64,000 bases of DNA, from contig MU271152.1 in assembly GCA_021432605.1 (NCBI GenBank), positions 744,001 to 808,000 on the forward strand, written 5' to 3'. Source of the DNA: Coniochaeta sp. PMI_546 (lineage: Eukaryota; Ascomycota; Sordariomycetes; Coniochaetales; Coniochaetaceae). This document shows positions 58,701 to 64,000 of the stretch, piece after piece. The notes beneath the pieces were generated by a model that saw nothing but the letters and a program-made list of their open reading frames with translations, made no database searches and was not told the DNA's origin. Position numbers and translations under genes: made by a program. Numbering within the stretch: the first letter of the stretch is position 1; each line of letters starts with the position of its first letter.

Positions 58701-58984
58701 CGTCTTATTTAATAATAATCTCGATTAAATATTTAGATTGATTACTAGGTGATTAAAAACTATTTATAACGGAATCCCGAAGGATTCCTTTTTATATACT
58801 AGTAAAGATTATAATAATCGTAATAGTCGTTACGATTATACCGACCGTAATCCTTCCCGATCATTACGATTATAATAATCCGTTACGTGATTCGGGGTCC
58901 TTTATCTATATAATACGATAAGCCTCGTATATATATTCCTTATTTATTAATAGGGTACCCTCCGTTACTTATAGTTTCGTAATA
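55734..58984 (-). mobile_element. Ty3/Gypsy element D, 5' two-fifths on the minus strand
   Basis: On the minus strand: LTR (58,984-58,594), gag, protease and the start of RT, ending at 55,734 against element C. The end point matches about 40.6 kb in element A. The remainder of D is not found on the other side of C, so deletion or rearrangement followed insertion. Same family, decayed. Confidence 0.75.
58594..58984 (-). repeat. LTR of element D (391 bp, U3 type 1)
   Basis: Same U3 core as element A and the LTR at 63,432. Confidence 0.85.
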
Positions 58985-61900
58985 TTACCCTTCCCGACGA
59001 ATATTATACCTTAGTAAATATTATTTACCTTATCGTTAAACGTTACGAAAATATATCCGCTTTTAAAAGCCGAAGAGGGAATAATATAAGATATTTCGGC
59101 CGAAACTCCGTAAGTCCGGAAATAATAACTAACGGTATTACCGACGTAAAAAACGACGTACCGATAACCGGGGTTAATATAATAAGAACTAATACTTAAC
59201 GACCGTATAAATAAACGAACCGGCTAATAACGCCCGTAATAAAAATTACGTCGGGTATTATTCTCCCGAAAGTACGTTAGGTAATTAATATAAAAATTAT
59301 ACGACGTCGTAAAATTAACCTTTATTTCCGTTACGGAATTAATAACTATTTTATAATAATTTATTTATACGGCCGGGTATTACGTTTTAAATAAGAATCT
59401 ATTATACGGTATGTCGTAACGGAAGAATTATATTTAGAAGGAATAGATATTACCGACTAGTCGGGAAACGAGTCGGAAAACGAATAGTTCCGGAATATCG
59501 TCGGGTACCGGAATAAAGAAATATAACGTAAGAACGGTAAAACGAATAGAAGTTAAAAATAGATAAGGATAACCCTTTTATCGGTATTTCCTTTAATAAA
59601 AATAAATCCTATTCTTTCGTTAATACCGGTTACGAATATTACGTCGTTATAGATAAATAGTTACGTTAAGAGTTATATTTACCGCTAATTTAAATACCCG
59701 TACGGCGTATTAAAAACGCCGTAAGAGAAATAGAAAAATATAAGATTCGGGACGTAATATACGTTTTCGTAAAAATATACGGTTACTAATAGATAATATA
59801 TTTCTATATAATACCGCGGTTAGAATACCTTATAATACTAAGTTTACCGTAGATAATAATTAATTACGCCTATATAATCTTATATAAAAGACTATTCCGT
59901 TACGGTAAAGCTAACTACGATATCTTGTTAATAAGGAAGAAAGAAGTATTTTAATTAACGAAGGAAATTTCCGCTAATAAATATTTATTAACTTCGGTAT
60001 TCGGCGTAAAGTTCCGCCGGATTAAAAGACGTTTCGGGTTAATAATACTAAAGAATAGCTTATAAACGGTCTCTTTAACGGATATCGAAAAGGCGTTACA
60101 ACCGAAAAAGCGAATTTTAACGGAAAAGTTAAAATAAAAGATCTTATCTTAGTTTTATAACCTTTTTCCGTTATAATCGATATCTAAGGCGAAAGAGCTC
60201 TTACCGTACCGCCTAAAGATCGATTATGTTATAGAACTAAAGAAAGACCTTAATAGACGGGATTTCGCGGTCCCGTAAAATCCGTTATATAAAATATCTA
60301 AAGAAGAGTTATTAGTCTTTAGAAAAACCTTATCGGACTTATTAACAAAAAGTTATATTCGGTATAATAATTTAGAAATAAGAGCTTTAATATTATTCGT
60401 TCGGAAACCGGATAAAAGAATACGTTTCTATTACGATTATCGAACGTTAAATATAATAACCTACGGGGATAAATATCCGTTACCGTTAATAATAAAGACC
60501 TTACGGAATCTCGTAAAGATAATATAAATAACCAAACTTAACGTAATTACCGCCTTTAATAAGGTTAAGGTAAAAGAAGGAGATTAATAAAAGACGGTTT
60601 TCCGTATAAGGTACGGCCTATTCGAATAAATAATTATACCGTTCGGTCTTTCCGGTACGTTAATTATCTTTTAACGATATATTAATATTATATTACGTAA
60701 CTTTTTAGACGATATCTATATCGCGTATATAGACGATATATTTATATATACCTACGGTAGTAAGACGGACTATTATACCTAAGTACGGAAGGTATTAACC
60801 TATTTATAAAAGGTAAGCCTTTACCTAAATTTAGAAAAGTATAAGTTCGCCGTTAAGAAGGTAAAGTATTTAGGGTTTATCGTAAAATCGGGGGTAAGAA
60901 TAATAACGGATCTTAAAAAAGTACGGGTAATTATCGAATAAACGGCCTTAATTTTTATTATAAAGGTCCGTAACTTCGTAAGGTTTAGTAACTATTACTA
61001 TATATTTATTCCTAACTTTTCCGAAATAGTTATTATACTAATAATACTAATTAATAAGAATATACGGTTCGTTTAAAGGCCGGTATAATAAGCGGCCTTT
61101 AATAAGTTAAAACAATTGTTTACTTCCGTTCCGATTCTTACGTATTAAGACCCGGAAAAGATAACGTTCGTAAAGATTAATTATTCCGGCTTCGCCTTCG
61201 GCGGAGCCTTAATATAAAAAGATAACGAAGGGTAAAGAAAGATAATAACTTACTATTCTTAAAAACTAGGTACGGTTAAAGTTAACTACCTTATTTACGA
61301 TAAAGAAATACTCGCGATTATCTATTATTTAGAATAATAGGACGTAAAGTTACGAAATTACGCCCCGTTTATAATCTTAATAAACTATCGGAACCTATAA
61401 TACTTTATAACCAAGTAAAAGCTATCCGAACGTTAAGCTCGTTAGGCCGAATAGTTATCGCGATATTAGTTTTAACTATAATATAGGCCGGGTAAAGAAA
61501 CCGTAATACCGGACGTATTTTTTAAAAGGGATTAAGATTAACCGAAAGGTATAAAAGACGAACGGGAATAAAAACGCCTCTTTTAATTAATATTAACGTC
61601 GGCGTTATAATATTAGGATAGCGGTATAGAAGATCTACTAATAGTTATACTTAACGTAATAATACGAAATCCCGAACCCTTACTTCCGTAAAGACGGGTA
61701 TTTATAGACGATTTAGAACTTTAGGCCCTTTAGGAACGGGCTGTTAAAGAAGACGAGGTATACCGGGAAGTATATAATACCTTTTAGATAAAAGGCCGTT
61801 TATTTCCTTATTACCTTAGGCTAAAGGTATAACCGTCGGATTATAATATCGATTTAAAGGGTAGACTAATATTCCGTAAGAGATTCTAAGTTCCCGGTAA

Positions 61901-63431
61901 CTTAATTTATATAATAATAACTAGAGAAATAGACGTAAATTACGAGAACGATTTCCGTACGAAGATTATCTAAAAGAACTATAATTATATTATTACCGGG
62001 TATTTTAATCGGGAGGGGATTATAGATATAATTAGCAAAGATTTCTATTAGCCGAACCTCTAATAATAATCCCGCCGGTTTTTCCGTAATTATAATATCT
62101 ACGGACGAACGAAAGTTTAACGGGCTTTAAAAAACGGCCTTTTGAAACTATTACTTATCCCCGAACGTTATTATTAAGAACTCTTTATAGATTTTATAAT
62201 CGACCTCTTTCCGTCGGGATAAAACAATACTTAGTTCCTTTAGGTAATAACTAATAGGTTATCTAAAGCGGTAACTTTAAAAATAATATTATTAATAAAT
62301 ACGGAAACTTACGCCGAACGGTTTTTATAGATATATTTCCGGTTTTATAAAATACTACGGGTAATTATTAACGACCGCGGTATTAATTAGACTAGTTATT
62401 TCTAACGCCGGCTTTATTACCTTACCTAAGTAATATAGAGGTTAAATACCGCCTATTACTTGTAAACCGATAATATTACCGAAAGGATAAATTAGGAAGT
62501 ATAAGTTTATTTTCGGGTATATATCGATTACTCTTAGTTAGACTAAGCCGCTTAATTACTAACGGCCTAACTAACGATAAATAACCGTAAGAACTCGTTT
62601 ATTAAGATATTACCTTTCTTTATATAATACGGATATTACGTCGTATCCTTAACGGTAGATTAACCTATTAACCAACCGTTATCGCCCGAATAAAAGGCCG
62701 AAAAACTAATAAAACGGTTATAAGAAATAATAAAGGTGATTCAAACGGTAATAATAACTACGTAATAACGTTAGGAATATTAAACTAATAAGAGGCGACG
62801 ATTAGTTACCTAATTATAAACGAGCGATAAGGTCTAACTAAACTTCCGTAATTATAAAACTAATAGGCGGAAAAAGAAGTTAGATTAGTTTTACGATAAA
62901 TATACTATTATTAAGGTTACCGATTCGTATACGGTAATATTAAAAGGTTTATTAAAAGGAATTTATAATCGTTTTTACGTAGATTTACTTCGGAAAATAG
63001 CGGATAATCCGTTATTAGGTTAAAAGAAGCTAGATATTTAGCCGTTATTTATTATCGGCTATTTTGGTAAAGAAGAATATCTAATAGAAAAGATACTTTA
63101 CGTTTATAACCGAAAGAAAAAGCGCGGTATAGTTTATCAAATCCTCGTAAAATAGAAAGGTTATTTTAACCCGACGTAAGAACTATTAGTAGAACTAATA
63201 GATATTATAATATTAGACCGATTTGAAAACTAATACGGTAATATTATATTTAACGATAGACCGGTAAACTAATATACCGTTACGGAACCTAATAGAGGAA
63301 TATAAAGATTACGAATAGGAAATAGGAATTAAAATACGAGATAAAAAACAATATTTAACGGGTAATTAGTTATAAATAAACTAAAAACAAAAACTAAAAA
63401 CGTTAGGGGACGCTGTTTTAACTAAGCTAGT
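58985..63431 (+). mobile_element. Ty3/Gypsy element F, second lineage, pol part without LTRs
   Basis: A different Gypsy lineage, distinct from A-E. On the plus strand the order is an N-terminal part (about 59.0-60.2 kb), RT (60.3-60.9, with KYPLPLI-type and PFGL-type blocks), RNase H (61.1-61.5) and integrase (61.9-63.1, with an ISRDFYWPNL-like zinc-domain block). No LTR of its own is seen at either end; LTRs of D and E abut it. I infer an older element whose ends were lost or overwritten. Dozens of breaks. Confidence 0.7.
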
Positions 63432-63822
63432 TATAACGATCTTAAGACGGGCTAAGGATTAGAAGGTGAGTTCTATTACTTAAGGTAAGTAAGTTAAGGT
63501 ATAACAAGTAGTCTTTATTCTAGTATCGTTAAGATAAGTATCTTATTCAATGATAACCTCGATTAAATACTTAGATTGATTATTAGGTAATCAAGAACTA
63601 CCTATAGCGGAGTCCCGAGGGATTCCTTCTTATATATTAGTAGAGATTATAATAATCATAGCGATAGTTATAATCGTACCGACCGTAATCCTTCTTAATC
63701 ATTACGATTATAATAATCAGTTACGTAACCTAAGATCCCTTACCTATATAATACGATAAACCTCGTATATATGTTTTTTATCTATTGGCGAGATATCCTC
63801 CGTTACCTATAAGTTTGTAATA
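63432..63822 (-). repeat. 3' LTR of element E (391 bp, U3 type 1)
   Basis: Same length and core as the LTRs of A and D, in inverted orientation. Confidence 0.85.
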
Positions 63823-64000
63823 TTATCCCTTTCCTCCTTTAGCTATTATCCCTAAGGCCTAATATTTCTTATAAGTAATACTAATAGCCTATATAAGTTA
63901 CGTCCGAAGGTTTCCTCTTCTTTATCGTTATCATATTTAACCGTAGTATATAAAAACAAAAGAAATCTTCCAAATTTTCAAACGACCGCCGTATTACCTT
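63432..64000 (-). mobile_element. Ty3/Gypsy element E, 3' end, continues outside the window
   Basis: On the minus strand the sequence runs from an internal 3' region (64,000-63,823, with a purine tract next to the LTR) into an LTR (63,822-63,432). The internal part matches the 3' stretch of element A near 43.5-43.7 kb. The rest lies beyond the right edge. Confidence 0.8.

Larger units (their letters stand above)
36780..64000. other. AT-rich RIP-mutated repeat block
   Basis: Composition changes abruptly at about 36,780: from here CpA and TpG are nearly missing and TpA is abundant, while CpG remains. This is the mark of C-to-T change at CpA on both strands, i.e. repeat-induced point mutation. 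The block holds nested LTR and LINE retroelements and no intact gene. Such blocks are usually heterochromatic. Confidence 0.92.

Noticed and set aside
36780-64000. Regular AT-rich repeats as a centromere or CRISPR-like array
   Set aside because: No evenly spaced short repeats with unique spacers; the repeats are full-length LTRs and retroelement bodies.
36780-64000. A large cargo transposon of the Starship type
   Set aside because: No tyrosine recombinase captain gene or cargo genes are visible; all recognisable content is LTR or LINE elements.

Overview
The window looks like nuclear DNA of a filamentous ascomycete (Pezizomycotina, probably Sordariomycetes). Three things suggest this: many short GT..AG introns of about 49-106 bp, proteins typical of the group (a velvet regulator, the HIR1 histone chaperone, an SNM1/Artemis-type nuclease, two GH43 enzymes), and a 27-kb AT-rich block with the mark of repeat-induced point mutation (RIP). 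CpA and TpG are almost absent there and TpA is in excess. I saw no tRNA, rRNA or CRISPR array.

The layout has two halves. Positions 1 to about 36,780 are normal-composition gene space. In order: a VosA/Ryp2-like velvet gene (+, 3413-4751), a secreted GH43 arabinofuranosidase-type enzyme (-, 5859-6950), an SNM1/Artemis-like nuclease with eight exons (-, 7471-9806), a gene-poor stretch with a possible decayed ORF (about 11.4-11.9 kb), a secreted GH43_24-type exo-beta-1,3-galactanase (+, 13154-14732), HIR1 (-, 15760-19127), a GT32-type glycosyltransferase (-, 19811-20935), a small lysine/alanine-rich H1-like protein (+, 23866-24477), a hypothetical protein (+, 25321-26922), a secreted Ser/Thr-rich surface protein with six exons (+, 28898-30227), a ten-exon membrane protein with a Cys-rich N terminus (-, 32047-34572), and a multispanning membrane protein (+, 35386-36603) whose frame is closed early, next to the AT-rich block.

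Positions from about 36,780 to 64,000 are a nested graveyard of retroelements. A Tad-like LINE on the minus strand is split by a complete Ty3/Gypsy element (A: 391-bp LTRs and a 5-bp target duplication). To its right lie further copies of the same Gypsy family in both orientations (B, C, D, and E leaving the window), some with mismatched or inverted LTRs that point to recombination between copies. An older Gypsy element of another lineage (F, pol part) lies between D and E. All are fossils with dozens of breaks each.

Functional links: the two GH43 enzymes would both act on plant arabinan or arabinogalactan side chains. HIR1, the H1-like protein and the velvet factor are nuclear regulators, and the SNM1/Artemis protein is a DNA-repair enzyme. 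I did not find a convincing new multi-gene system. The most unusual observations are the likely RIP leakage into the last gene, the start codon that stands alone in its own exon at 34,570, and the recombinant LTR structure at 47-59 kb.
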